Shown: positions 18,352 through 29,200 of the stretch, one piece after another
Position numbering within the stretch: the first letter of the stretch is position 1
How the letters are laid out: the number at the start of each line of letters is the position of its first letter
Assembly (NCBI GenBank): GCA_903863885.1
Contig: CAIPEB010000336.1
Coordinates: 1-64,000 of the forward strand
DNA length: 64,000 nt
Source of the DNA: an uncultured Planctomycetaceae bacterium
GTDB lineage: Bacteria > Planctomycetota > Planctomycetia > Pirellulales > Pirellulaceae
Reading direction: 5' to 3'
Made by a program: the position numbers and the translations under genes
Notes under the pieces: generated by a model
The model's input: the letters and a program-made list of their open reading frames with translations, nothing else
Database searches by the model: none
Told to the model about the DNA's origin: nothing

Positions 18352-20550
18352 TCAAATTCCAGTTCGTGCAGCTTCTCCAGCCGGTTGCGCCCGCGTACTG
18401 CTCGGAACGGGCTCGGCGTCGTCCGGGATCGGTTCGACTCGTCGATTGGCAACGTATGCCTCGAGGACGAGAGCCAGCAGCACCAGGATCAGAAACGGTT
18501 CGACGAGACTTTGCCCGTTGCGGAGCGATCGCACCGTGCTCGCCAGATCAGTCACCTTCTCGGCAAAGACCGGCCGCAATTGGCCGAATCGTTCGGCCAG
18601 TGCCTCGTGAGCAAGCACAGCTGGGGCTGTTTCGGCCGGGTCGAAGTTCATCGCGAATGCCCGCAATTGACGCCTCTTCCCGTCGATCACTCGAACTTCG
18701 TAAACCCCCGCCTCGTCGGTTTCGTTGTACCGGTACTCATTATCTTTGATCTCCGATGGCTCGACTCGCACCATGTCTCCGTTCGGGCGAACGACTTCAA
18801 CCGTGGGCTTGCTGGCCGCGGACAGCGGGATTCGCAGCGGAGCGCCTGCGACGAGTTGCGGCTGAATTGCCTCAGCCCCGGCCAGTTGGAATGTGAGGCG
18901 GGCGATCAACGGCAGGAAGATCGGCCGCAGCGGCAGGTTCGACCAATCCACATGCGTCGAAATGCCGAGCATCAGAGCGATGCCGGAGCCGATGGGCCGT
19001 TGCACGAGCAGTGGTTCTCCATCGTCGAGCCGCAGCAACGGGCGTACGCCGCTCCCCTCCGGACTCGGAATCACCACGTGCTGCGTGACGTGTACCGACT
19101 GATACAGCGATGCGGGCTCGGACAACGGAGCCAGGGCCGGATGTTGTGCGTCAATCCAGCCAATGTGCCAGCCGTCGGGCCGTTCGGTCGAGACCGTCCT
19201 CAGCGTCTTGATGGTTGAGGGAATCAGTTCATGCTGCAGCGAATCGTCCAGGGCCGAATAAAGCACGGGATCGACATTGGTACCGCAGATCCAAAACAGG
19301 CGGCCGCCGCCTTTGACGTAGTCTCGCAGTCTTCTCGCGCTCTCCTCGGTAGGCACCGGAAGGTTGACGCAGAATATGACGGCGTAGGGCGAGAGGGGTT
19401 CGGTCGCCAGTTTGTCCGCGGTCAGTTTCGTGATTTGGATGGCCCAGTTCTCACCGACAACCGGTGTCAGAGCCCGCTCCAGGTAGTAACCGTCCTCGAG
19501 GTAGCTGATTTCCTGAATCCTCGGCTGCACGATCGCAACGGGAATGTTGGGATCCACGGTCAGAGCAAAGAAGAGTCGGTTATCGATGGGCGACGCATCA
19601 TCGCCGACCAGTCGCACTTCTCCGCGATGCACGCCCGGTTGTTCGGGCACCACGCGAAACGTCTGTTCGGCAGTGGAGCCCGGAGGGATGCTCAGCGTAG
19701 GACTTGTGCCGGCCGGCTTGCCATCGAACAGCAACTCGATGTGGCGTTTCTGTTCGACCGCGGCGTCCCCGGCAAGTTTGACCGATACGGTGGCCGGCAC
19801 TCCCGCGACCGGGCCTGCCGTGCGGACGGCGATTCCCTGCAGGGCGACGTTGGGCAGGGCAGGGCGGTGGGTATCCGCGATGATCACCGGAATCGGCTTT
19901 TTCGGCGGTGGGCCGGCCGACTGCTCCTTCTTTAATGAATCCCACGAGACAGACTGCATGTCCGTGATGACGTAGATTTCCTTGTTGGACGATTCGTCGG
20001 CCTCAAGCAACTGCCGGGCCTGAGTCAGCCGGCTTGCCAGATCGGCCTTCTCGGGACTGACGCGACAGACCTCGACGGCCTGCCGAACGACTTCGTGATT
20101 CTTGTACAGCCGCCCCAGGTCCGGGCGGGCCGGTCCGCAGGACGGAATCAGCGCCACGGAATCCCCGTCATTCAACTCGTCGAGCAATTGCTCGGCGGCT
20201 TTGACGGCCAGTTCCCAACGAACGCCCCCCTCGTCGCGCGTCGACATGCTGGCCGAATTGTCCAGGACGATCGCGACGGACGATGAAGAGCTGCCGAACA
20301 GGCCTCCAATTCGGCTGATGGCGGGACTGGCAAGAGCGATCGCGATCAGCACCAGACCGGCGATCCGCAGCACGAGCAGCAGCACGTCGTGCAGATACTT
20401 GCGGCGACGCGTACGCTGCACGCTGATTCGAAGGAAACGCAGCGTGCTGAATGGCAGCACCGGAGCCTGCTGCCGGTTGATCATGTGCAGCACGAGCGGA
20501 ATGAGACCGGCCAGTGCGGCCAGCAGGAACAGCGGAGTGGCGAACGTCAT
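18352..20550 (-). CDS. BatA-like membrane protein with VWA domain, 732 aa
   Basis: The N-terminus (MTFATPLFLLAALAGLIPLV, then LHMINRQQ) is the BatA/aerotolerance-regulator type membrane anchor. A second membrane segment lies at about 55-78. A von Willebrand A domain follows with an intact MIDAS start, DNSAS (97-101). The middle resembles bacterial Ig-like/CARDB regions (about 230-340) and a glutamine-amidotransferase-like fold (about 340-470: YAVIFCVNLPVPTEESARRL, GGRLFWICG). A C-terminal helix (about 685-705) anchors the end in the membrane, so the VWA and beta domains face one compartment as a tethered metal-dependent binder. Its start overlaps the DUF58 stop (ATGA at 20547-20550), implying one operon. 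Confidence 0.88.
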   Translation of the reverse strand: MTFATPLFLLAALAGLIPLVLHMINRQQAPVLPFSTLRFLRISVQRTRRRKYLHDVLLLVLRIAGLVLIAIALASPAISRIGGLFGSSSSSVAIVLDNSASMSTRDEGGVRWELAVKAAEQLLDELNDGDSVALIPSCGPARPDLGRLYKNHEVVRQAVEVCRVSPEKADLASRLTQARQLLEADESSNKEIYVITDMQSVSWDSLKKEQSAGPPPKKPIPVIIADTHRPALPNVALQGIAVRTAGPVAGVPATVSVKLAGDAAVEQKRHIELLFDGKPAGTSPTLSIPPGSTAEQTFRVVPEQPGVHRGEVRLVGDDASPIDNRLFFALTVDPNIPVAIVQPRIQEISYLEDGYYLERALTPVVGENWAIQITKLTADKLATEPLSPYAVIFCVNLPVPTEESARRLRDYVKGGGRLFWICGTNVDPVLYSALDDSLQHELIPSTIKTLRTVSTERPDGWHIGWIDAQHPALAPLSEPASLYQSVHVTQHVVIPSPEGSGVRPLLRLDDGEPLLVQRPIGSGIALMLGISTHVDWSNLPLRPIFLPLIARLTFQLAGAEAIQPQLVAGAPLRIPLSAASKPTVEVVRPNGDMVRVEPSEIKDNEYRYNETDEAGVYEVRVIDGKRRQLRAFAMNFDPAETAPAVLAHEALAERFGQLRPVFAEKVTDLASTVRSLRNGQSLVEPFLILVLLALVLEAYVANRRVEPIPDDAEPVPSSTRAQPAGEAARTGI

Positions 20551-21476
20551 AGCGTGCTCCGCTTGTGAAGGTAGCGCGAGAGCATGACGTCGTAGGGAAC
20601 CGAGGTGTTGGTCATGACATAGTCGATCTGGCAGTCGCCGCAGCTCTTGCGATAGCGGGCGACGAACTCCTGGATCTGGCGCTGATATTCGTCACGGACG
20701 TAGCTCGGGTCGACCTGGAGCCGTTCCCCCGTTTCCAGGTCCACGAAGCGAACTGTGTCGCGGAACGGGAAGTCCAGTTCCGCCGCATCGAAGATATGAA
20801 AGACGATCAGTTCGTGACGGCGATGTCGGAAATGATGCAAGGCCTTCATCACGGCCTCCGGTTCGTCGTAAAGGTCGCTGATCAGGATGATCAGGCAGCG
20901 GCGTTTGAATCGCTCCGCCAGTCGATGAAGTGTCTCGGCGACCATTGTGCCCGAGCCCGGATCGATTTCGCTGCGCGAGCGCAGTCGATCAGCGGTTCCT
21001 TCGAGTTGGCGCATCATCTCGCCGAAGTGACGGGGCGATGTGCGGGCGGGCATATCGAGCCTGACCTTTTCGTCGAACGTGGTCAGGCCGACCGCGTCCT
21101 GCTGACGAGTCATCAGGTAGGCAAGTATCGCGGCGAGGTACGAGCCGTAATCCAGCTTGGTCATTGATGGCCCGTGCCGGTACAGCATCGAACCGCTTGT
21201 GTCGAGGATGATCTGGGCCTTGAGGTTGGTTTCTTCTTCGTACTGCTTGATGTACAGGCGGTCGGTTCGAGCCAGCATCCTCCAGTCGAGATAGCGCAGG
21301 TTGTCGCCGCGGACATATTCGCGATGCTCGGCGAATTCCACGCTGAAGCCCCGCATCGGGCTGGAGTGCATGCCGCTGATGAATCCCTCGACCACGCCGC
21401 GTGCAGCCAGCGACAGGTTCTTGACTCGCGCCAGAGCGGACGGATCGAGGTAACGATAGCCGGTGTCCCGTTTCAT
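20547..21476 (-). CDS. DUF58 domain protein (VWA-like), 309 aa
   Basis: This is a DUF58-family protein, the usual partner of MoxR ATPases. The signature GDNLRYLDWRMLARTDRL matches the family's GDxxRxIDWxxxAR core. It is followed by a VWA-like motif DTSGS beginning at D92 and LISDLYDEPE. The start at 21476 (MKRDTGYRYLDP) is preferred because its ATG overlaps the TGA of the preceding gene (21473-21476). A longer frame to 21554 would run deep into that gene. No membrane segment is seen, so it is probably cytoplasmic and works with the two membrane VWA proteins flanking it. Confidence 0.9.
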   Translation of the reverse strand: MKRDTGYRYLDPSALARVKNLSLAARGVVEGFISGMHSSPMRGFSVEFAEHREYVRGDNLRYLDWRMLARTDRLYIKQYEEETNLKAQIILDTSGSMLYRHGPSMTKLDYGSYLAAILAYLMTRQQDAVGLTTFDEKVRLDMPARTSPRHFGEMMRQLEGTADRLRSRSEIDPGSGTMVAETLHRLAERFKRRCLIILISDLYDEPEAVMKALHHFRHRRHELIVFHIFDAAELDFPFRDTVRFVDLETGERLQVDPSYVRDEYQRQIQEFVARYRKSCGDCQIDYVMTNTSVPYDVMLSRYLHKRSTL

Positions 21477-23728
21477 CGCAGCAGAAACCTCCGTCGCAGT
21501 ATCCACTCGGCCGTCAGCACCAGGACGAACAGTGGCCAGATTGCCGGGGGCCACGCCAGCCGCATTTCATACTGGATCTTCCGCTTCTCCTGGCCGCTGC
21601 AGAGGCGATCGATCAGGCGGTCGGCAGTGGTAAGGTGCGCGTAGCGGCCGCGCCCGGCGTCTGCCAGCGCGATCAGCATTTTTTCGTCCAGATCGAGCCG
21701 GTCGAATTCCAGGTTGGGACGGCCGACATCGATCTGCAGGGGCGGAGCCTGCAGAGTCGAACCGCCGATCGTGCCTTTGACGAGCAGTTCGTAATGGCCC
21801 GATTGTTGCGGATCAAAGACGGCCTCGTAATTCCCGGCCGGCCCCGATACGGCAGTCAGCTTCAATTCCGTGGCGAGTCCATTGGGTCCGCTGATCGCGA
21901 CCGCAACCGCTGCGCCGCCGGCGGCTTCGCCTTCCTTGCCGCGAACCACCGCCGAAATGCGGACGGATGAATCGGGCTCGTAATAGGCTTTGTCGGTCGT
22001 GGCGGTGACGCCCGCTTCAGCGGTAATCGTGCCGTCGCGACGGGCCAGCCAGCGGATCGTCTGCCCCCAGAACCTCAGGAACGGAGTTTCGCGGTCCATA
22101 GTCCGCAGCGTCTGGTGCCAGTTCCGCGTCGTGTCGGCGGTGAATACGGCCGTGCGACCCTCGCCGAATGGCTGGACGGCCATGACGGGCATCGGAGACC
22201 CGCCGGCCTTTTCTTTCGGGTGGACGGCCAGGAGCGTGGCCGCCGGGGATGTTCCCAGCACACGGACGCAGCCCTCCAGCGGCGGCAGCGCCGAAGCGTC
22301 GTTGGAATTTTCACCGCCCGGAAAGAACGACGCGATGTTCGCGAAGATCGGATGCTGGCGGCCTTCGGCCGTCAACTGGAGACGGAACGGGTCGCCCGCC
22401 TGACCGACATTTCGGTCGCCCAACTGAACGGGGAGCAACTCCGCCAGGGCTGTGTCGCGATACCCGCCGGGTCCGAGGCTGTGGTATCCGCCCAGCATGA
22501 TCAAGCCGGCACCCTGCTTGACCCGATCGCGGATTGCCTCGAGTTGGCCCTGGCGAAGATACGTGCTGTCCAAATCTCCCATGATGAACACATCAAACTT
22601 GGCGAGCGTTTCGCGGTCCTGCGGGATCGTCGTGAGTTCCAGTCCCTGGATGTTGGACCGGCGCACAAAGACGTTCGGCCGCGTCTGCACCAGAGCGCAG
22701 AACTCGACGTTCGGGTCCTTTGCGAGACATCGGCCGACCAGGGCGCCGTATTCGGCCCGAAGCGTCCCTTCGACGTACAGGACGCGAATGCGGGCGTCGG
22801 TAACCAGGCTGCTGGCCGAACGCTCGTTGTTTTCGGGGATCTTTTCTTCGGCCGCTGCCGGAATATGCACGCGGTAGTTGTGGACGCCTTTGACGGTCGG
22901 CGTGAAGTCGAACGCAATTTCCTGAGTTCCCTCGGCGTCGTCGAGCACGGCTTCGGTTTCGGCGACCTGCTTGCCGTCCTCGCTTAACGTGGCTTTGACC
23001 ACTCGGCCCGGAAAACCGACCGCATCGACGTATGCCTTGACTCGCGCCAGGTTCTGCAGGGCCATCTGGGGCGGTACTTCGATATCCACCACCCGCAGGT
23101 CACGCGAGGCGGAACGATCCCGCAGCGCATTGCCCACGCCGATCGTGTAGACCGGCACTCCGATCCGCTGCGCGACGGCCAGCGGATCGCCCGCCGAATT
23201 GTGCACGCCGTCGGAAATCAGAAAGACGCCGTCCAGCCGCCTGGAGGACTTTGCCTGCATTGCCGACGAGAGCGCTCGCGAGAGCGACGTTGCCGGACCG
23301 TCCGCCTTGAGCTTTGGAAGTTCGTCGAGGTTCGCGATCTGGACTGCCGAATCGGAGAAAGAGAGGAGGTGCGTCTCGAATTCCGAAGAGAGCTTTTTCA
23401 CCCAGCCGGGCAGTCGGTCCAGCGCCAGTTCGAATCGCGTGGCTCCCGCCGCATCGTCCGCGATCCCCATCGAGGCCGATCGGTCGACGAGCAACACCAT
23501 GGCCGCACGTTCTCGCGATTCGCGCTGGAAACTGAAGACGGGACGGAACAGAAGCAGCAGTACCAGCGCGACCGCGAACATCCGCAGCCCGTAGAGAACC
23601 GCCCAGGGAATCGGACGAAGTGCGCGAAACGCCCGGGCGTAAAACGCGGCAATGACGATCATTGCCAGGCCGGCGGCCGCCAGCAGCAGCACCCCACTGA
23701 AACCAGAATGAAAGGAGACGGTTGGCAT
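21473..23728 (-). CDS. Membrane VWA / glutamine-amidotransferase-like protein, 751 aa
   Basis: Two N-terminal membrane helices (about 12-32 and 44-62) precede a VWA domain with the MIDAS motif DRSAS (82-86). Next is a beta-sandwich region, then a class I glutamine-amidotransferase-like fold (about 400-520: FDVFIMGDLDSTYL, GAGLIMLGGYHSLGPGGY). No clear amidotransferase cysteine nucleophile is visible, so enzymatic activity is doubtful. A C-terminal helix (WPLFVLVLTAEWILRRRF) completes the planctomycete-style arrangement. It is the first gene of a coupled block with the DUF58 and BatA-like genes. The start has no obvious Shine-Dalgarno sequence, but the N-terminal helix is intact from the called ATG. 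Confidence 0.88.
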   Translation of the reverse strand: MPTVSFHSGFSGVLLLAAAGLAMIVIAAFYARAFRALRPIPWAVLYGLRMFAVALVLLLLFRPVFSFQRESRERAAMVLLVDRSASMGIADDAAGATRFELALDRLPGWVKKLSSEFETHLLSFSDSAVQIANLDELPKLKADGPATSLSRALSSAMQAKSSRRLDGVFLISDGVHNSAGDPLAVAQRIGVPVYTIGVGNALRDRSASRDLRVVDIEVPPQMALQNLARVKAYVDAVGFPGRVVKATLSEDGKQVAETEAVLDDAEGTQEIAFDFTPTVKGVHNYRVHIPAAAEEKIPENNERSASSLVTDARIRVLYVEGTLRAEYGALVGRCLAKDPNVEFCALVQTRPNVFVRRSNIQGLELTTIPQDRETLAKFDVFIMGDLDSTYLRQGQLEAIRDRVKQGAGLIMLGGYHSLGPGGYRDTALAELLPVQLGDRNVGQAGDPFRLQLTAEGRQHPIFANIASFFPGGENSNDASALPPLEGCVRVLGTSPAATLLAVHPKEKAGGSPMPVMAVQPFGEGRTAVFTADTTRNWHQTLRTMDRETPFLRFWGQTIRWLARRDGTITAEAGVTATTDKAYYEPDSSVRISAVVRGKEGEAAGGAAVAVAISGPNGLATELKLTAVSGPAGNYEAVFDPQQSGHYELLVKGTIGGSTLQAPPLQIDVGRPNLEFDRLDLDEKMLIALADAGRGRYAHLTTADRLIDRLCSGQEKRKIQYEMRLAWPPAIWPLFVLVLTAEWILRRRFLLR

Positions 23729-23836
23729 CGACAGTATTCAGCGCCGAGACCGGGTGTCGCGGTGTGGTAGTTTCATTTCAACTGGGCGAGGTCAGTTCCG
23801 TTTCAAAGCTCATTTTCGGCCCGCGCTTCCGCTGCT

Positions 23837-24442
23837 TCACCGCTTGGCCGCCGCCGCGGAAGCTCGTTTGGCTGCGGCCTTCCCGCGGCGCAGAGCTTCT
23901 TCGCCAAACTCGGCCGATCGGACATACACCAGCGAACTCAGGTCCATCCCGAATTCGCCTTTGTCCCGCTTGTGCAGCAGAAGCTTGACTGGCTTCGCCT
24001 CGCCTTCGGGCGCTACATACAGGATACCCGACAGCGGTCCGGAGATTTTTTGGCCATTCTTGAGTGTCAGGATGTAGCTGTAGATGCGAGCCGGGTAGCT
24101 ACGCCCCGTGTAGACTTTCTCGTCGTTGGCGTTTTCGCGGAATCGCCACTCGCGTTCCTGCCACTCCTTGTCCACGCGGCATTCGATCTTGCTGATCGCA
24201 TTGAGCGGCACTTCCCGCTGCCGCTGCATTTCCCCGTCGAAGATCTGAAGCCTTGCGTCCCGGGTCAGGTAAACCTGGCCGGCATACACCTTGCCGTCGG
24301 ATAGCTCGACATATCCGGGCAATGCATCCTCGCGAGTCTCTTGCCGGGGACCGAAAGGATTGATGGCCGGCGGCTCTTCGCCAATGGCAGCCACTCCAGC
24401 CGCGATTCCCAGCCACAAAGCAACGACGGATTGCCTGACCAT
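23837..24442 (-). CDS. Small secreted hypothetical protein, 201 aa
   Basis: A short signal peptide (MVRQSVVALWLGIAAGVAAIG) is followed by two beta-rich segments with similar phrases: VELSDGKVYAGQVYLTRD and ILTLKNGQKISGPLSGIL. The C-terminus is rich in Ala, Arg and Lys. GAGG lies seven bases before the ATG. It precedes the VWA/DUF58/BatA block on the same strand with a 108-base gap, so it may be the promoter-proximal member. It probably acts in the periplasm. Family not recognised. Confidence 0.8.
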   Translation of the reverse strand: MVRQSVVALWLGIAAGVAAIGEEPPAINPFGPRQETREDALPGYVELSDGKVYAGQVYLTRDARLQIFDGEMQRQREVPLNAISKIECRVDKEWQEREWRFRENANDEKVYTGRSYPARIYSYILTLKNGQKISGPLSGILYVAPEGEAKPVKLLLHKRDKGEFGMDLSSLVYVRSAEFGEEALRRGKAAAKRASAAAAKR

Positions 24443-24676
24443 GGTCTGCCCTCGCCGGTCCGTGTACCCGCTCCGGGGGCGTATTGCCCGGAGCTGATTT
24501 TGCTACACGTTTCTCCTTTGCTTCTCTATACTTGGGTTATCAGGTATTATCCAGCGGGCTTGGGGCGAACGACAGTTCGTACACACTAATCCGCGCAAAC
24601 TCTCGCGCCTGCGGTCCATACGCTGCCCAAGCATCGGGGCCCACCGCCTCGGGCTTGCGGCGTCGAGGAGTCCTCC

Positions 24677-26230
24677 ATGACAAATCCGGCCGGGGAATAT
24701 GTGTCGAGACGGCGGTTCTTTCAGCACGTGGCGCTCGGCTACGTGGCGGCCAATGCGAACTTCCTTGCGAATTCTGCGATGGGCGAAGAACGCAGCGGGC
24801 CGGTCGATTGCGGGCCTCCTCCGCCGCCGAAACGGCAGAGTCGATCCGGGGGAGAATCGTTCCCTCCTCTTCCGCTTCCGGCCACTCCACTGAGGCGGAC
24901 TGAAAACAAACGTCCGCCGGCGCCGCCCGCTCTGATCGGCAAAACGGCGATGGGTCCCGTCAAGTTCATCACGCAGGAAGGGAAGCAGGTTCAGTACCGG
25001 GACTGGATGACCGACCCGGCCGACATGACAAGCCTCTTGTCGTGGACCAACGAGAAACTGGGCATTCAGTATCGATCGATGGAGGTCGACTTCACCCACT
25101 TCTCCTACGATCCGCGAGAACTGCCCGCGCTGCTGTTTTCAGGGCACAACGAATTCACGCTGGACCCGGAAGTGCGAGCTAAACTGGCCCGCTACGTGCT
25201 CGACGGCGGCACCATACTCGCCGATGCGTGCTGCGGCTGGAAGGACTTTGACGCGGCATTCCGTCGCGAGTTTCAAGCCATCTTCTCGCAGCGGCCGCTC
25301 CGCAAGCTGACGCCCGACGATCCGGTTTACTCGTCCTACTACAAGCTGGATTCGCTGCAGTATCAGAAAGAGGACGGCTCGCGGTACGGGGACCAGCCGT
25401 GCGTCGAGGGGATCTCGGTCGGCTGCCGGCTGGGCGTCATCTATTCGCCGGTCGACCTCACCTGCGGCTGGGACGGGCACGACCATCCCCGAGGTCTGCG
25501 GGTCGTGGTGGATCAGGCACGACAAGTCGGCGCCAATTATGTGACCTATCTGCTGGCCAACTATCAGCTCGGCCGGTTTCTCAGTTCGACCAAGGTCTAC
25601 TACGAGGCGGGCGAGCCGTCGCGGGACGACTTTGTCATGGCACAGCTCGTCCACGAGGGCGATTGGGATCCGGATCCGTCGGCCATTCATAACCTTCTGC
25701 GGTTCGCCAAAGAAAGCTCGACGCTCGAGGTGAAATTCAAACGCATGGACGTCCGCGTGAAAGATCCTCAGGCGGCAAGCTATCCGCTTTGGTACATGAC
25801 CGGGCATCACGAATTCGCGTGGAGCGAGGAAGAGGCCACGCTGATCCGGCGATATTTGACCGCGGGGGGCATGCTCGTAGCCGATGCCTGTTGCGGACGC
25901 AAGACTTTCGACAAGGCATTCCGTCGTGAAATCGCCAAGGTGCTGCCCGACAACAAGCTGGAGGAACTCCCCGCGGACCATCCGCTGTACAGCGCGCATC
26001 ACGAAATCAAGCAGGTGGACTATACGCCGAGAACCCGCGAGGATTTCGGAGCAAACAACCGGCCGACCCTCGAAGGCATCTCCCTCGACGGCCGGCTCGC
26101 CGTCGTTTACAGCCGATTCGATCTGGGAGACGGCTGGGAGCAGTTCACGCATCCTTACAGCTACGGGTACCAGCAGGACGATGCACTGAAGATCGGCACC
26201 AACCTTCTGGTCTACGCCGTCACCCATTGA
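24677..26230 (+). CDS. Tat-exported protein with two DUF4159 domains, 517 aa
   Basis: The N-terminus has a twin-arginine motif (SRRRFF, residues 10-15) followed by a modest hydrophobic stretch, so export by Tat is likely. After a Pro-rich linker (about 45-85) come two homologous DUF4159 domains. Parallel motifs are GHNEFTL (156) and GHHEFAW (about 376), LADACCGWKDF and VADACCGRKTF, AFRREF and AFRREI, and LTPDDPVYSSYY and LPADHPLYSAHH. This shows an internal duplication. DUF4159 commonly accompanies MoxR/DUF58/VWA genes, as here. GAGGAG lies six bases before the ATG. Biochemical function unknown. Confidence 0.9.
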   Translation: MTNPAGEYVSRRRFFQHVALGYVAANANFLANSAMGEERSGPVDCGPPPPPKRQSRSGGESFPPLPLPATPLRRTENKRPPAPPALIGKTAMGPVKFITQEGKQVQYRDWMTDPADMTSLLSWTNEKLGIQYRSMEVDFTHFSYDPRELPALLFSGHNEFTLDPEVRAKLARYVLDGGTILADACCGWKDFDAAFRREFQAIFSQRPLRKLTPDDPVYSSYYKLDSLQYQKEDGSRYGDQPCVEGISVGCRLGVIYSPVDLTCGWDGHDHPRGLRVVVDQARQVGANYVTYLLANYQLGRFLSSTKVYYEAGEPSRDDFVMAQLVHEGDWDPDPSAIHNLLRFAKESSTLEVKFKRMDVRVKDPQAASYPLWYMTGHHEFAWSEEEATLIRRYLTAGGMLVADACCGRKTFDKAFRREIAKVLPDNKLEELPADHPLYSAHHEIKQVDYTPRTREDFGANNRPTLEGISLDGRLAVVYSRFDLGDGWEQFTHPYSYGYQQDDALKIGTNLLVYAVTH

Positions 26231-26282
26231 TTACTCACAAATTGACCCGATGAATTCCATCGGATTCGCGGAGCCGCATTCG

Positions 26283-29200
26283 ATGTCACCTGTCGCACAA
26301 GCCGTCCTCGATCAACTGGATGACACGCGTCAGCGTTGGTGGTTGTTCAGCCTGCTGTGCAATATCCTGCTGGCGGGATGTTCATCGCTCGCCATGATCG
26401 TGGCTTTCATCATGGCGGACGTGCTGCTTCTGCTGCCGCAGAAGATCCTCGGAGCGCTGCTGGTCGTCTGGCTGGCTGCGACCGTCTCGCTGCTGCTGGT
26501 GACCGTGCTTCGCATCCTGCGATACCAGAGGGGACTGGAAGCCGCCGCGCGTCGCGTCGAGTTGTCGTTCCCGGAAGTGGGCAGCGATCTGATCAATCTG
26601 ATCCAGCTCGTGCACAGTGCGGAGCCGGACACGAGCGGCTTCCATGAGGCAGCCATCACCGATGCGGCACATCGCATGGAGGGCGTACGTTTTTCCGCCG
26701 CGGCCGGACGTCATACGGCCTGGCAGAGATGGCGACTGGGGCTGCAGACGCCGCACGATCTGGCAATATTCACCGCACTGGCGGCGGTTGTGGTGGGGCT
26801 GTCCGTGTCACTCGGCATGGCTTTTCCCACCTGGGCCTCGTCGATGGATCGGCTGTTCAAGCCCTGGACGTTCGTTCCCCAGGTCGGCGCCGTGAAGATC
26901 GTCGAAGTTGCTCCGGGCAACGCGGAACTGCTGGTCGGCTCGCGATTGGAGGTCACAGCACGCGTGGACGTGCCCGAGGAAATGAGGGCCCCGCGCGGGA
27001 AGTTCTACTTCCAAGTCGATGGCGAAAACGCAGAAAACGAACGTGAATTGGCGATCGGGAACGATCCGAGGTTGTTCCGCTACACGATTCCGACCGTAAC
27101 CAGATCCCTGAGATACCGGCTGCAGATCGGCGACTCCCAGAGCGACATTTACCGGGTCACGGCGAGTGAACTGCCCACCATTACGAGCGTGCGGGTGACC
27201 TACGAATATCCGTCTTATCTCGGCATGCCCGAGCGGCAGGTCCAGCAGCAGCAGGCAGATCTCGAGGGCCCGCAGTACGCAATCGCGCATCTTCAAGTCG
27301 CCAGCGCCGCGGCTCTTTCACGCGGCCACGCGCAGATCAAAGACCGTCAGATTCCCGGCGAAGTGGGGCGTGACGGCAAGACGCTGACCCTGTCGATTCC
27401 GCTGGTCGAGACGACGAACTACACGCTCCACCTGTACAACACATCGCGTCAGACAGATTCGGCTCCCCGCGTGAATTGCATCCGCGTGGCGGTCGATGCG
27501 CCGCCGACAGTGCAGTTGCTGAAACCGCTCCGCGAGTCAAGTTGTCCGCCCGGCGAGGAAGTTTCGCTGGCGATGCGGGCCGCGGACGATCATGGACTGG
27601 GGGCGGCGCGTTTCGAATGGAAGCCTTCGGCACCGGAGGCTGCGGACGCGAAGAATGGATCCGGCGATATCGCGGCCGTGCGAAAATGGGACTCGCTGCA
27701 GAACGCGGCCGCCATGACGCTTGCGCATTCCTGGAAGCTCGAAGGGTCGCAGTTCACGCCCGGCAAAGAGCTGATGGTCAGGGCTGTGGTAAGCGACGCC
27801 CGCCAGTTGTCACGGACTGGACTTGAACTCAAGCCTCAGGAAGCAGTCAGCGAGTGGCATCGCATCCGGATTGCCGACCCTCAACAGATTGCCGCGCAAT
27901 CGCTCGAGCAGATCGACGGGATCAACGCCAAGCTGCGTGAGATACTGAAACTGCAGGTGCTGGCTCGCGTATCCGCCGCTGAAGCGGCTCGCCAGGAGGA
28001 TTCGACGGCTGTGGCCAAATCAGGCCAGGACATCCGCCAGCGGCAGGTTCAGATTCAGACGCGGACCGCCGAGATCTCTCGCGCCGGAAAAGCCGCCAAG
28101 GAAATTGACCGGGCCGACTTGCGCCAGTCGCTGGCCAAACTGGCCAACGGCGAAATGCTGAAGGCGGTCCAGCAGGCCGATGCACTGGCTCGGTTAAAGC
28201 ACACGGGCGAGTTGCCGCAGACCGCTCCGCCGTTGATGGAAACACAGGACGCGATAATTGAGGCGCTGCGAGCCCTGCTTGATGAAGCCCGCCAGGCCGC
28301 GAATGAAGCACTCGCCGAGATGAAGGACCGCCCTGGCGGCGATCTGCCGAAAGATGTGCAGGAGAAGCTCATGAAGCTCTCCGAAAAGCTCCAGGAATTC
28401 CTCCACCAGCAGAAGAAAGTGGTTGAAGCGAGCGAGAATCTGGCCAAGAAGCCGGTCGATGACTTTACGGACGAGGACGAGAAACAACTCGCGGACCTTG
28501 CCGCCATCGAAGACAGCTGGTCGCAGTTCATGGGGGAAACGCACAGCGATTTCAGCAAATTGCCCGAGCAGGACTTCGCGAACGCGAGTATCGCGAAGGA
28601 ACTTGTGGAGGTCCAGACCGAACTCAAGATGGCCGAGGGCGCGCTGACCAAGAAGACGGCCGACATCGCAGTCCCGCTCGAACAACTCGGCGTGGAAATG
28701 GCCGAAGAGATGTTGACCAATATCGAGAAGTGGCTGCCGGATACGCCCGACCGCGAACGATGGAGCCAGGAAGAGTCGCTGGCCGACGACATGAAAGAAG
28801 CTCCGATGGCGGAACTTCCCGGCGAATTGGAGGATATCGTCGGTGAGTTGATGGAAGAGGAAGAAGATCTGTTCGATGAAATGGAGGACGTGTCGAGCAG
28901 CATGGCGGATTCGATCGACAAGGGGGCGGGCTGGGACGCGATGGACGGTCCGATCTCGAACATGAGTGCCCGCGGCGTGACGGGAAACCGCCTGCCCAAT
29001 TCGAGTGAAATCGGAGGACGCAGCGGGGAAGGACGTCAGGGAAAATCAAGCGGTGAATTCGTTTCCGATACGGCGGTCGGCAAGGGCGGCCGAAAGACCC
29101 CCACTCGCCTTTCATCCGATGCGTACCAGAAAGGGCAAGTCAAGGATGTTAGCAAGGACCCGACTGGCGGGGCCACGGGGGGCGGCAAGGAGAGCGGCGC

